DNA of 64,000 nucleotides from NCBI GenBank assembly GCA_039720395.1, contig CM077824.1, forward strand, positions 32,018,759 to 32,082,758. Direction: 5' to 3'. The stretch's first letter is position 1; each line of letters opens with the position of its first letter. The position numbers and the translations under genes are program-made. The notes beneath the pieces were generated by a model. That model was not told the origin of the DNA. It saw nothing but the letters and a program-made list of their open reading frames with translations, and searched no databases. The DNA is from Liquidambar formosana. Taxonomy: Eukaryota > Streptophyta > Magnoliopsida > Saxifragales > Altingiaceae. This document shows positions 48,223-59,054 of the stretch, one piece after another.

Positions 48223-49147
48223 CAAATGAAGTGAATAATTATTAAACAAAGAACCCTTCAGTTACAGCTTAAGATTACAATTACATCCTTCTATCATACA
48301 CAATGTCTCTGTTTGAACTAATAAGACATGGAAGTCTGTCAAGTCCCTAGTTCAATACATTTATGAACCTACCCAAAATATCAACTCATAAGATGCATCA
48401 TGAAAACCCTTTTCTATAACCATCATCATACTGTGGCCACAGATTCACATGAGTTATATTTATGAGTATTCTTATGAGAACATTCTCTCCCTATTACTAG
48501 AAGTGATGGATCCCTTATTGATCATACACATGCCTTCACACATGTAACAGTAGAGCCAATGAACACTTTTGCAAACCCCATAGGGATAAATAGTTAGTGC
48601 TATCAAACTTCTAAAGTTCCATGCATAAGACAACTGTGGTGCCTCAGGTCTAAGGATTACTTGTACCATTGTAACTATGAGAAACTGATTGACAGGTAGG
48701 TAAAAGTCCATTTAGTTGATCTCATGACTTTGGTCACATTCAGTGTACTTGTTTATATAACAAGCACCCACATGTTGGTTATAGTGTTTCCACACAAATA
48801 GCTCAGAGACTAGCTATCCTCCTAAAGAGCTAAACTAACATATGCTAGTCTCATGGTTCATTAGTGTCCATCATAGTGAACCTTCAACTAGAAATGATTT
48901 AAGAGTTTAGTACAGAGATATATATATATATATATAGTCTCATAATCACAACACCTTGTGATTTCATATTCTCAACTCTAACTCTATAGACATATCCTAT
49001 GTAAATATGAAGAATAGAATAAACATGATAGAAAAGCCCTTTTATTAAATTAATAATAAATGTGACATACAATAAATGAAATCCTATAATTGTTCTTTAT
49101 CCCTAAAGCATCATCTCTATGATTGGCTGTAGAGCATACAACTAACA

Positions 49148-51110
49148 ACCACCTCAATATTTTTTTTATTGAATCTAGCTAACATATCACAATAAAGGGT
49201 AAATTACAAGAAACCCCCAAATGTCTAGTCTTATACATTTCACATAACCCACTAAAAAAAAAAATCAATGCAATGTCCTCCCTTAGTTAGATTTCAGAAT
49301 GAAAAATATATCGAGTTAGTAGAATTTGGGTGAAAAAATACTAAAAAACATTATATCCCTCTCATATGCTCAATATTCACTCATTCTTATAATGTTTTTT
49401 TCATCAAATTTCTACTCGATGTTCATTTTAAACCCAATCAAAGAGAAACATTGTATCAATTTTTCTTTAAAGGAGTTATGTGAAAAAATAGCTAAACGTT
49501 AAAAATATTTCTTGTAATGTATCCTACAATAAAATCTGGATAGTCCACCGAGTTGTACGAAATCAACATCGTGCCAAACTGTCCCTTCACCTTATCCTCT
49601 TTGATTTGCACTTTCATGAACAATGTTTCTATTGTGTCCACACATGGGTATGTTCCTATTCCGTCTATAAATTAAACATGAATGTATTATTGTGTAAGAG
49701 TCGATTTTCTTTTACCATTACTCTTCACCTCCCAATCGATCCCTTTCAGTTTGAAAATTGTGGACCCTCTTTCCCCCATGTGCCCCATGCCTCTGTTACT
49801 TTCATGGTGCCCTCCCATATCCAATCGTTAAGCAATTTATTTATTTGGCTCCGTTTCTGAAAGGGAACCCTCTTCCCCACTAGTACAATCATGCTTGACA
49901 CAGCATTGTCTTTCATCCATCCAAGGCGCCCACTTGTTTATGGGACGTTGATCACACATTCAAAATTTTAAGGTCCACATATATACCAAATTTTATTTAC
50001 AAAATGCTCCGTATTTAATTAGTACCATTCATCAATTAAATTTTGATTTAATGTGATGTGATGTAGAACAACTGGACAAACTGTACCAAAGTTCATGGCA
50101 GACCTAGAATGCTACGAGTGTAAGCAAAGAGGGTCCAAAATTGATAGGTTGCATGATTGATTGTCCTATATATTAGCTATTCTATTTTTTTTTCTTATTT
50201 TATTTATTCCAAATTTTATAATTAGTTGCTTATTTTATTGCTCTTCTAGGTGTAGTATAATTTAATTACTTCTTATTTCTAGTTTACCTCGAGCTCTAAT
50301 GTTAGTTTTCTATAAATAGACTTGTAACCCTCTGAGCGATAACAATATTATTATTGATCATTAAAAAAGTTTGAGAGTTTTTTCTGTGATGTATGTTATT
50401 TTCTTGTGGATTTGAGAATGTTTTCTCGTAGGTTCGAGTTTTAGGCTATTAACGTTGGTCGTAATATTATCTTCTAATTTTTCACTATGTCATGATGTCT
50501 TTGACCATTGCATATAAAGAGCCTATTTCACATATTTTTTAGGTGGAGTGCCACCATTTTCATGGGCCAATTTCTTCCTGCCACTAGCTACTAACTCAAT
50601 AGGCATCCACTATCCTTCTTTGAAGTCAAAGCAAATGATTTAGACTCAATTTTTCTACTTATTAATTGCCATTGTGCCATTACGATCACATCAACTAATA
50701 AACTAAGTGGGTAAATAAAATCGGTAATTTTAAAATTTTTTTTTTTGGGTATATTTATAGTTTTATACTTCTAATGAGGCTAACTCAATGTGAAAAATAT
50801 GTTGATATCATGCATGTTTTAAATTGCCTGCTAAAAACAGCTTAAAAAATAGGTTATAGCAAAAGGGAATTAAGAGGGGGCTCTCTGATTAACAGACTCT
50901 TTTTGATATTAACTTACAAACCCTCCAATTCATTTTAATAATTTTATATATCTTTTAATTGTTTTCGATGCGCGTTAGGTGTCGCTATAAGCATTCAGTC
51001 TTCTCGAAAATTCTGAATTTTTTGGTTTTTGTTCAACCAATCAGAAGAAGCCCATTGCTTCTCTATTGTCGCTTGATGGGCAGTTGGTTTGGATCGTACA
51101 TACCTGGACT
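49148..51110. other. Non-coding duplicon DNA, copy B
   Basis: Matches copy A 10060-12085. It includes the TATAAATAGAC motif near 50313, the counterpart of 11247. No gene is supported. Confidence 0.6.
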
Positions 51111-51114
51111 GTGG

Positions 51115-51245
51115 TCCTTGTGTGGATCCTATTTCAATTGGAACTTGATAAGTCGATCTGCCTACACGTCTTACTTTTATTGCTATGGCGGGAGTTGCTC
51201 CACGTATTGCTTGACGTAAAAATAAATAATGTATTTGCTCATCTC
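51115..51245 (-). pseudogene. rps7: Plastid rps7 fragment, copy B
   Basis: The minus-strand translation has [18 protein letters not shown] and [11 protein letters not shown], matching the middle of chloroplast S7. It is slightly closer to the plastid sequence than the copy A fragment at LRQAIRG. Same position in the unit as 12088-12225. Non-functional. Confidence 0.8.
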
Positions 51246-52254
51246 TTTTGTTAAAGGAACAATGATGGGGAGATGATAATTCAGTCTTCGTATCACTATC
51301 AGCTGGGATCACTTCATGGACCTCTCATGAAATTATTGTTGCATGTAATTTGTCGTTTTAGTGTCATTTTCAGTCCCTACCTGTATGGCCCTAAACCTTC
51401 CCGTCTTTTTACAATCATAAATGCATTGTTTTTTTTCTAACTGAAGACAAATTACATGCAACAATAATTCTCACAACTAGCTAGCTATTTACCAGCAATA
51501 CTCAAAAAGAAAAAAAAAAATAGACGAATTACAGATTGGTCCGACTACGAAGTCAATAATCATTTGTATTAATATGTAATTATTCACCACATGACCAATC
51601 TATAATGAATGCAAACACATATAAAAATAGATATATAACTAACTCATATCATCCCAAATTAGCTAATGATGTGACAATACTTAATTATGTTAGGTTTGTA
51701 AGTACAAGACCCTAGTTATTGGAGTCACCAATTTTGTTCTTATAAGGATGCATTTGAACAATCTGGAGACCAATGTTTGGGGTACAATTTTAACGTATCC
51801 TTGATGCATAGTGTTGATACGTTAAAACAGAGGACATATAATTATATGAGGTCATATTAAAGCAGAAGACATTGAAATTTTTAATAACCATCAACTCATG
51901 CTTATATAAGTAAGAATTTAGATATTATCCTTTTAATATTCATCGGCTCCTTTTTTCTCGGTCTAATTTATTAATGGTTTAACCTCCGAAAATTGCCCCT
52001 CGTGCACATAGCCCATAGTTAGTCCGGCCATAGTGCAGATCTACGTAAATCATGGCGTCATGGTGCTGATTTACATAAATCGTTGCCTCCTGTGATACTA
52101 TCGTTTCATGGCCTATAGTGTTGATCTACTCATTCTCCAGCTATGAGGATTGTTGTTGATTATTTACTTTTTATTCTTTTTATTTCTTATTATTATTTTT
52201 ATTTTATTTTATTTTTTTGGGTTCGAGGATGCACAATTTAAAAGCAGTTAGGTT

Positions 52255-52410
52255 TTATTTTTCTTTTTTTTCTTATTTTTCTTTTTTTTTTCAAATCATT
52301 AGAAACTTACACACACATACATGTACACCCGGGGAGTCAAATCCTAGATCTCCCCCAAACCCCCACACCCAAATGGTTGGAAAATGCCATCTAAACTACA
52401 TATGCTTGGC
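52255..52410 (-). mobile_element. tRNA-derived SINE, copy B only
   Basis: Copy A (near 14650) has the empty site. The flanks AAAGCAGTTAGGTT (52241-52254) and AAAGCAATTAGGTT (52411-52424) are a 14-bp duplication with one mismatch. On the minus strand there is an A-box-like GTAGTTTAGATGGC, a B-box-like GGATTTGACTCCC and an A-rich tail (T-rich at the left end). Confidence 0.87.
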
Positions 52411-53665
52411 AAAGCAATTAGGTTGCGAGACCATAGTGTTCCCACTTACATAGGTTGTATTATGGGTTAGGGTGCAAGATTTGTATCCAAAAAAGAAAGA
52501 TAAAAGGAGAGTTTACGGTTTAATTATGATATCGGAACTCTTTGTATTGTCTTTATAATATAATAATTCTACTCGTTATAGCTCGGATTTGTCTTGTAAT
52601 GATCATCAACTAATTGGCTATGACATAAGCAGATTGCACTAAAAGAGCTAGAGGGCCTTTCTAGTTCGGATCCGGAGCTAAAAACTAAGCACTATGCTAA
52701 AGTGTTTTGGATTATTGGATGGGTTTTTAGACTGCCAAAATTAAAGATAAAAATATTGTTACTGAAATGATTTCAATGACAACTTTTTGATCTTTCAATT
52801 TTGATCGTCCAAAAACCCATCCGACGGTCCAAAACACCTCAACACAGTGCTGAGTTACAGCACCAAATCCTTAATCTTTCTTATGTTTTCAGTTTTTGAG
52901 GTAGGTTGGATCATGGTGAAGTGAGTTGGTGGTGGTGATGAAATCCGGGAAGGAAGAAAGCATTCGCTTCACTTTTATCAGTTTATGCCCTTTGTGGGTT
53001 GTAAGCAAAACCTGGCTTTCATCTATTTTTCTATTTGAACTTTTGGTGTTAATTTCATAATGATGTCGGGATGCTTGAGAAACTTTTCTAAGACTTAGGA
53101 ATTGATTTTGCTAAAGGCTGCGAACGTGCTGAGACTGCACAAACTAATTGAAGGAATTTTTGTCAAGAAATCAGTACAGATCTCACTTGAGGAATTTCAA
53201 AATATTAAATAAATTAAAAATTAAAAATAGCGTTGTACTTTTTTTAATATTTAAATAATGAGTTATTCGTCAAAGCAAACAACTCTAGCTATTATTAATA
53301 ATAATAAAAATATAAAAAGAAAGAAGGTGAAGATTTTTAATCTTAGTATATATTACTAGTTGTAAAAGAGAAGGGGTGGATTTATCCATTGTCTTTAGCA
53401 AAAAATAAATGAAACTGTGGTTTTAATATCAGGTGATTGTTATTGATAATCAATCAAATTATATCCATTGTCTTTAGTATTTTCCTTTATTCTAGTTAAT
53501 AAATAGCATTTTTTTTTTAATAGAATTTGATTGGTTAGTCTGGTTGCCTAATAAATAGCATTTTCTTTTACAAAAATGAAAGTAGGTGACAAAAGATGAG
53601 TAAAATAACATTTTAATTCCTTTGCGCAATTAGGCTAACCAACCAAATTCAATTAAAAAGGTAAC

Positions 53666-53823
53666 TTTTTTTTTTTTTTGGGTACATATATTGAAAGGGG
53701 TTCGAACCCTAACCTATCCTACTCTTACCTTTTTCTCCCCTCTTCCCCCCTCACCACTAGGTTAGTACTCCGTCCTTTTTTCCCACCCTTGCCCCCTCAC
53801 TACTAAGTCAGTGCTAGTGGCGT
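53666..53823 (-). mobile_element. tRNA-derived SINE, counterpart of 17099-17263
   Basis: Same insertion as in copy A, with B-box GGTTCGAACCCC-type sequence and T-run at the left end. The duplicated A-box region is also shared, so it predates the duplication. Confidence 0.75.
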
Positions 53824-54074
53824 AAAAAATAGCTATTTATTAGGCAAGCAAATTACCTTAAGGTTTTCCCAAATGAAAACATCAACTTTGACAAGGACGT
53901 TTTTAGGTGTCTGAAATAAATACAGGAGCGTGACCACTGTGGAAATGTGAGATCATAGATGGATCTATGGGCTATCAAGTGCATGTGCTGTTGAGGTCCC
54001 CCCAGAACTTGATAGTACGTAGTAGTAATGGACAGATGCCAAACAACCTATTTTTCTCTCCTTCAATGGTTCGC

Positions 54075-54084
54075 TTTATAAATG
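54075..54084 (+). promoter_or_regulatory. TATA box of NRAMP copy B
   Basis: TTTATAAATG, identical to copy A and about 80 bp before the ATG at 54157. The promoter region is well conserved, so this copy may still be transcribed. Confidence 0.6.
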
Positions 54085-54156
54085 GGAGAGCAAACTTACA
54101 CTGATAAGTAGATCACTGAATTACAAGTGTAGTTGGTTGGGAAGCTAGCTAGAGAC

Positions 54157-57100
54157 ATGGCTCTGGTTGAGGTACAAGGGACCCCTAAATGGAAGAAGCT
54201 CTTGAGTTTTGTAGGACCGGGTTTTCTTGTCTCCGTAGCTTATCTCGATCCTGGAAACTGTAACATCTCTTTCTAATTTCTCTCTTTATTTACACATACA
54301 TAATAATTATAGTCACCATGGTCTATGGTGGGTGTGTGCGTGTGGCGTACACATGCATGTCACATGCCAACCACAATAACTGGGTGGTTAATTAGCAAAG
54401 AAAAAAGTCAAAATGCTCTTTTGTAATGCCCCCAAGACTGCTAGCTTTTTCATACTCCTCTTGACCTTTTCTCCTTCGTTTGCTATTAAAATGCAGTAGA
54501 GACAGATTTACAAGCTGGTGCTGACTACAAATACGAGGTGGTCAATCTTTTCTTCTTTTCTACTTTTGTTTTCTTCTATTTCTTCTTGTACTTCCTTTCT
54601 CACTCATGGGATTCAATCTACCTATAAAATGAACAGCTGCTGTGGATCGTGCTTGTTGGGCTAACCTTTGCTCTTATAATCCAATCCCGTTCAGCAAATC
54701 TCGGGGTGGCCACAGGTTGTTCCTCTGTGTCTAGCACAAATATATACTCACGTCCTATGATTGTTTCTCACTTTCCTTTCAACTGCATATATATTGCCCA
54801 CGTCTAAGGCGTAACCTTCATTCAGAACTGTGGTCACTGGACAAAATTAGCCGCATTTTTCCCTTGAATTTTCCATTCTAGCTTCAACCATTGAATTGGA
54901 TATCTGCATTACTGCAATGCCATTGTACGTTCTTCATTTTCATAATTAAAGGAGTTGAGACAATCCGAGACAAGCCCATGATCACTCCTATCGTCTTACA
55001 TGTTTTCTGCATTCAATTTTGTTGTTTATTTACTATACGATGTCGCACGTACACAGGGAAGCATCTCGCAGAGCACTGCAGGATCGAATACCCGAAATTC
55101 GTGAATTACTGCCTCTGGATACTTGCTGAGGTTGCTGTTATAGCCGCTGACATCCCTGAAGGTATGAATTAATTAACCATTCCCCCCACCCCAAAAAATA
55201 AATAAATATATAAATAAAAACAGTTACATATTAGTAAGGTATTCATTTTTTCCTTTTTACAGTGATAGGAACAGCGTTTGCTCTCAACCTACTCTTCAAA
55301 ATACCCATATGGGGTGGGGTCTTGCTAGCTGGATTAAATACTCTTCTTCTCCTTGGACTACAACGATACGGAGTGAGTAGATGCGTAACTGTTTGACAAT
55401 ATCATAAATACTCCGTATATGTGCGTGCTGTTTTTTCATAAGTTTTTGTCCTATTCACTTGTTGAGTAAATTATATCATGTTCAAGTTTACGGAAAAATA
55501 TTGATATCCATTTGTTGATACTGGGGTAAGAAGAAATAAAAAAGATAACTAACGTTTTTTGGGGAGTTAAACCCTCACTAGTCTGTACAAGAAAAATTTA
55601 TGTGTAGCTATATATGATACAGTTGACGTGATATCATAAACCAATAAAAGTATAATAAAATGGGATTATCATAATAATTTTGGTCTCATAATCTCACTTT
55701 GCTTCACCCCATTGGCTCGTGATACCTTGTGGTCATATCACAGGTACACTAAAGACTAGCTTACTCCTGTTACTACTCCCATATCCAATGCACGTGGGAC
55801 CAATAGTTATATGTGCTTAGGGAATTAATCAAGTACATAAGCATCTTGGAATCTCTTGATATCACCAAAAATAAAAAAATAAAAAAATAATTGCCTTTTT
55901 CATATTTACCCAAAAACTTACCTTTTTGGTCCAAGTGCGACTCACAATCTATAATGTTATATTGCTTCTAGATAAGGAAGCTAGAGGTTGCAATTGGCAT
56001 TTTGGTGATGGTAGTGGGTTGCTGTTTTTGTAGGCGTGATGGTGCGCGCTGGCCCTAACCCAAAGGAGATCTTGACTGGAATGTTCGTCCCGAAACTAAA
56101 GGATGATCGAGCCACCACAGATGCCATCGCTCTTTTGGGAGCTTTGGTCATGCCGTAATTCCAAATCACCATATTGTTACTTTTGTAGCTTTTGCTGGAG
56201 AATTTTATGTATTTAATTTTCCTCAAACAAAAAACAAAAAGAAAAGACAACAAAAAATGATTAGGTGCGGACTGTCACAAGACGTTCTGCACTGAACCAT
56301 GGACATCCCTTTCTAGTGCTCAATTTGATGTCGAAAAGGCCAACAGGAGTGATCAATTTAAGCCATTTCTTCTATGATGTCAAACTGCAGGCACAACCTC
56401 TTTCTTCATTCAGCATTGGTCATCTCCAGGAAAATCCCTCACTCCCTCGATGGCATCAGGGTGAGTAACTAAGACCTTCCCTTCTCCCTTTCGTCATACG
56501 TACTACTACAAAGATTTCACTAACCATCTGCAATTAAACACCAAACTTCTCAGACGGCAAGCAAATACTTCTTGATAGAGAGTGGGCTAGCTTTGTTCAT
56601 CGCCTTCCTCATCAACGTGTCGGTCGTATCTGTGAGTGGTAGTGTGTGCTCCAATCCAGATCTCTCTTCGCAAGACGAGGCCCATTGTGAGAACATCAGT
56701 CTCAAGTCTGCGGCTTTCTTGCTTAAGGTCTTAAAACCTTACCCTGTACTGTATATGCTTTGACAGTTTATCACCATCATGCTCAATTGTTTGCCATGCA
56801 AGAAGACATGGGAAGAGAAATTTAAACTTTCTAGGCAATTGAGCAAAGCATAATCAATTCATAATTTAAATTCCTTGATCTTTTCGTCGTAACAAACTAT
56901 GGTATTATCATAGAATGAGCTCGGAAATTGGAGTTCCAAACTATATGCCATATCCTTGCTTGCGTCTGGTCAGAGTTCAACTGTTACGGGAACCTATGCT
57001 GGCCAGTACATTATGCAGGTACTCTTGATGCATGAATTTGAAATTTAGCCATGTTTGCAGTGTTTTCTAAATTTGACCAAATGCCACAGTGGAGGGATTG

Positions 57101-58000
57101 ATAAAGTGAGTGGCATGTTCTGTTTGCAGGGATTTCTAGATCTGAAAATGAAGCTCTGGCTGAGAAATCTATTGACAAGGTGCATAGCCATTGCTCCAAG
57201 CTTAGTAGCCTGCATCATCGGTGGATATTCAGGAGCTGCCAGGCTTATCATCATTTCCTCTGTAATGTTAAAAACTAAAATGATAACTAAAATTGCTTTA
57301 AGCTTACAAAAAGTGACAATGGGCAATACATTTAACTGTTGTAATGATGTGCTTGTGGGTTCAGATGATCCTGTCTTTCGAGCTACCATTTGCATTGGTT
57401 CCTCTCCTCAGGTTTACAAGCAGCAAAGACAAGATGGGTCACTTTAAGAACTCTTTAAAGGTAAGATTTATCAATTTTGAGATGGTTTTAATCTTTTACT
57501 AGCTCAAGCTCAAATACAACGCCTGCCATAACAGTGCATTTTCCCATGCCAAATATGATGATAATAATGATTATACTCATTATCTTGGCAAAAACAGCCA
57601 TTCCCCCAAGCCATCTGAAGCCTGACAGTTTTTCTTGGTGATCTCAATGATACAGGTTACGCTAGTCTCCTGGTTCTTGGGATTTTGCACAATTGGAATC
57701 AACATGTACTTTTTAAGTACAAGTTTGATGGGATGGATGACAAGTAGTCAGATGCCCAAGTTTGCATCAATCCTCGCAGGGGTTGTGTTTTTTCCAATGA
57801 TGATGCTCTATGCTGCTCTGTTGACCTACTTGACATTGAAAACAGAGACCTCCGCAACAGGCTCTCCACACTTGGTGACTAACAATATTACGACGACGAG
57901 TAGTATCAGGACTGATGGAACCGGATTTGGGAGGGAATCAAGTCCCAGTGCCAACCAGAGGTCCCTAGGGAATGAGGTGGATGTTATGGTCTGTAAGTAA
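54157..58000 (+). pseudogene. NRAMP: NRAMP-family metal transporter, second copy, frameshift in exon 6
   Basis: Exons: 54157-54259, 54497-54537, 54637-54715, 55057-55161, 55263-55372, 55972-56154, 56391-56460, 56554-56727, 56914-57018, 57130-57261, 57365-57460, 57656-58000. All GT-AG sites of copy A are kept and all exon lengths are equal except exon 6 (183 instead of 182 nt). The extra base lies at about 56029-56034 (GTTTTTGTAGGCG against GCTTCTGCGGCA) and leads to TAA at 56056-56058 after 174 codons. The product would end near helix 5 and lose MPHN and the transport signature. The change also creates a polypyrimidine-AG sequence, but splicing there would not restore the frame. The remaining exons are open and nearly identical, so inactivation is recent or the base is an assembly error. 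Confidence 0.88.
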
Positions 58001-58153
58001 GAAAACCCGTGCCCTTCAACCTTACATGCATATCAGGAATGCCAGTTTTTGAAGTTATGTAAAATCACATTGTGGTAGTTAATAAGAGTTGGCAAACGGT
58101 TGAAGATATCTAGTCTAATAGCAAATTTCTGAAGTTTTCTTGTATAAAAGGAA

Positions 58154-59045
58154 GGGTAAAATGCAAAAAACCCCCTTTTATTGTTACCCTTGTTGCAGGA
58201 TACCCCCTCTAAAAAAAACTCAACAAAAAACCCCCCATATTGTTACCCTTGTTGTATTTTACCTTGAGAATCAGCAGTCATCTCCAACGAGGGTGGACGT
58301 CGGCATCCACCGCCACTGCAAACCTCACATGTCATCATTGCAAACCCCACACATCGCCGCCGCTACAAACCTCACACGAATTGAGAGATTGATCATGCAT
58401 GGATCTGATAACGAAGAGAATGGAGACAGCGATGGCTAGAATGGAGATTGAAGTTGGCGGTGAGGTGCTCAGGTTTACAATTTGGGTTTTAGTACCCATT
58501 TTACCCGGTGTTGAAGGTTCCCTTTCTCCAATCTGTGCTTCAGACCTTCCACCTAACCCACTACAAACCGTCGGCCAAGGAGGTTCTCTCTTCCCACAGT
58601 CATCAACGAAGATGAGGAGAGAAGGGGGCCGTGATCAGCCATGGCTGCTTGTGGAGCGTCGTCGGCCATGGCTGCTTGCTTGTGAGAGAGGGAGGGAGGG
58701 AGGGAGGGAAGGAGGGAGAGAGAGAGGGTTGGAGTGAGAGTAGATCTGATATCCCCCCAAACCCATGAAGAAGAAAGTGAGGGTATTTTCGTCTTTTCAT
58801 TGAGCTTGGTGAGGGTATTTTCGTCTTTTCTAAGTGCTGAGGGTATTATAGTCATAAAAGTAAATTTTCTTCGTCACGTGCTAGTCACATGCGGTTTGGC
58901 TGTTAACTTTGTTAACGGATTGTAGACGGAAGGGGGTATTTTCCAACTTTACACAATATAGGGGGTTTTTTGTTGAGTTTTCTTTTTTAGAGGGGGTATC
59001 CTGCAACAAGGGTAACAATAAAAGGGGGTTTTTTGCATTTTACCC
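58154..59045. mobile_element. MULE-type non-autonomous element behind NRAMP copy B, 892 bp
   Basis: The flanks are the perfect 9-bp duplication TAAAAGGAA (58145-58153 and 59046-59054), and copy A has the empty site near 22368. The terminal inverted repeats span about 90 bp, starting GGGTAAAATGCAAAAAACCC. The interior has a (GGGA)n run (58688-58715) and a repeated CATGGCTGCTTG. It lies 154 bp after the NRAMP stop codon, so it may be in the 3' untranslated region. Confidence 0.9.
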
Positions 59046-59054
59046 TAAAAGGAA

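Larger units (their letters stand above)
31091..49147 (-). mobile_element. Outer LTR-type element, split by two insertions (parts 31091-31809, 45361-45525, 48223-49147)
   Basis: These parts are absent from copy A and become continuous (about 1.8 kb) when the two inner elements are removed. The right end CA at 49147 is next to the host sequence ACCACCTC. On the minus strand it starts TGTTAGTTGTATGC and has a TATA-like CTATATAAAGG (near 31603) followed by leader-like CT-rich sequence, so it looks like one LTR plus an unknown part. The left end cannot be found and host bases equal to copy A 9670-10060 are missing, so a deletion removed that end. No coding sequence. Confidence 0.5.

Noticed and set aside
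48472..48711. 79-codon minus-strand reading frame
   Set aside because: It lies in the outer LTR-type element and has no recognisable domain; such LTR sequence is transcribed but not known to code.
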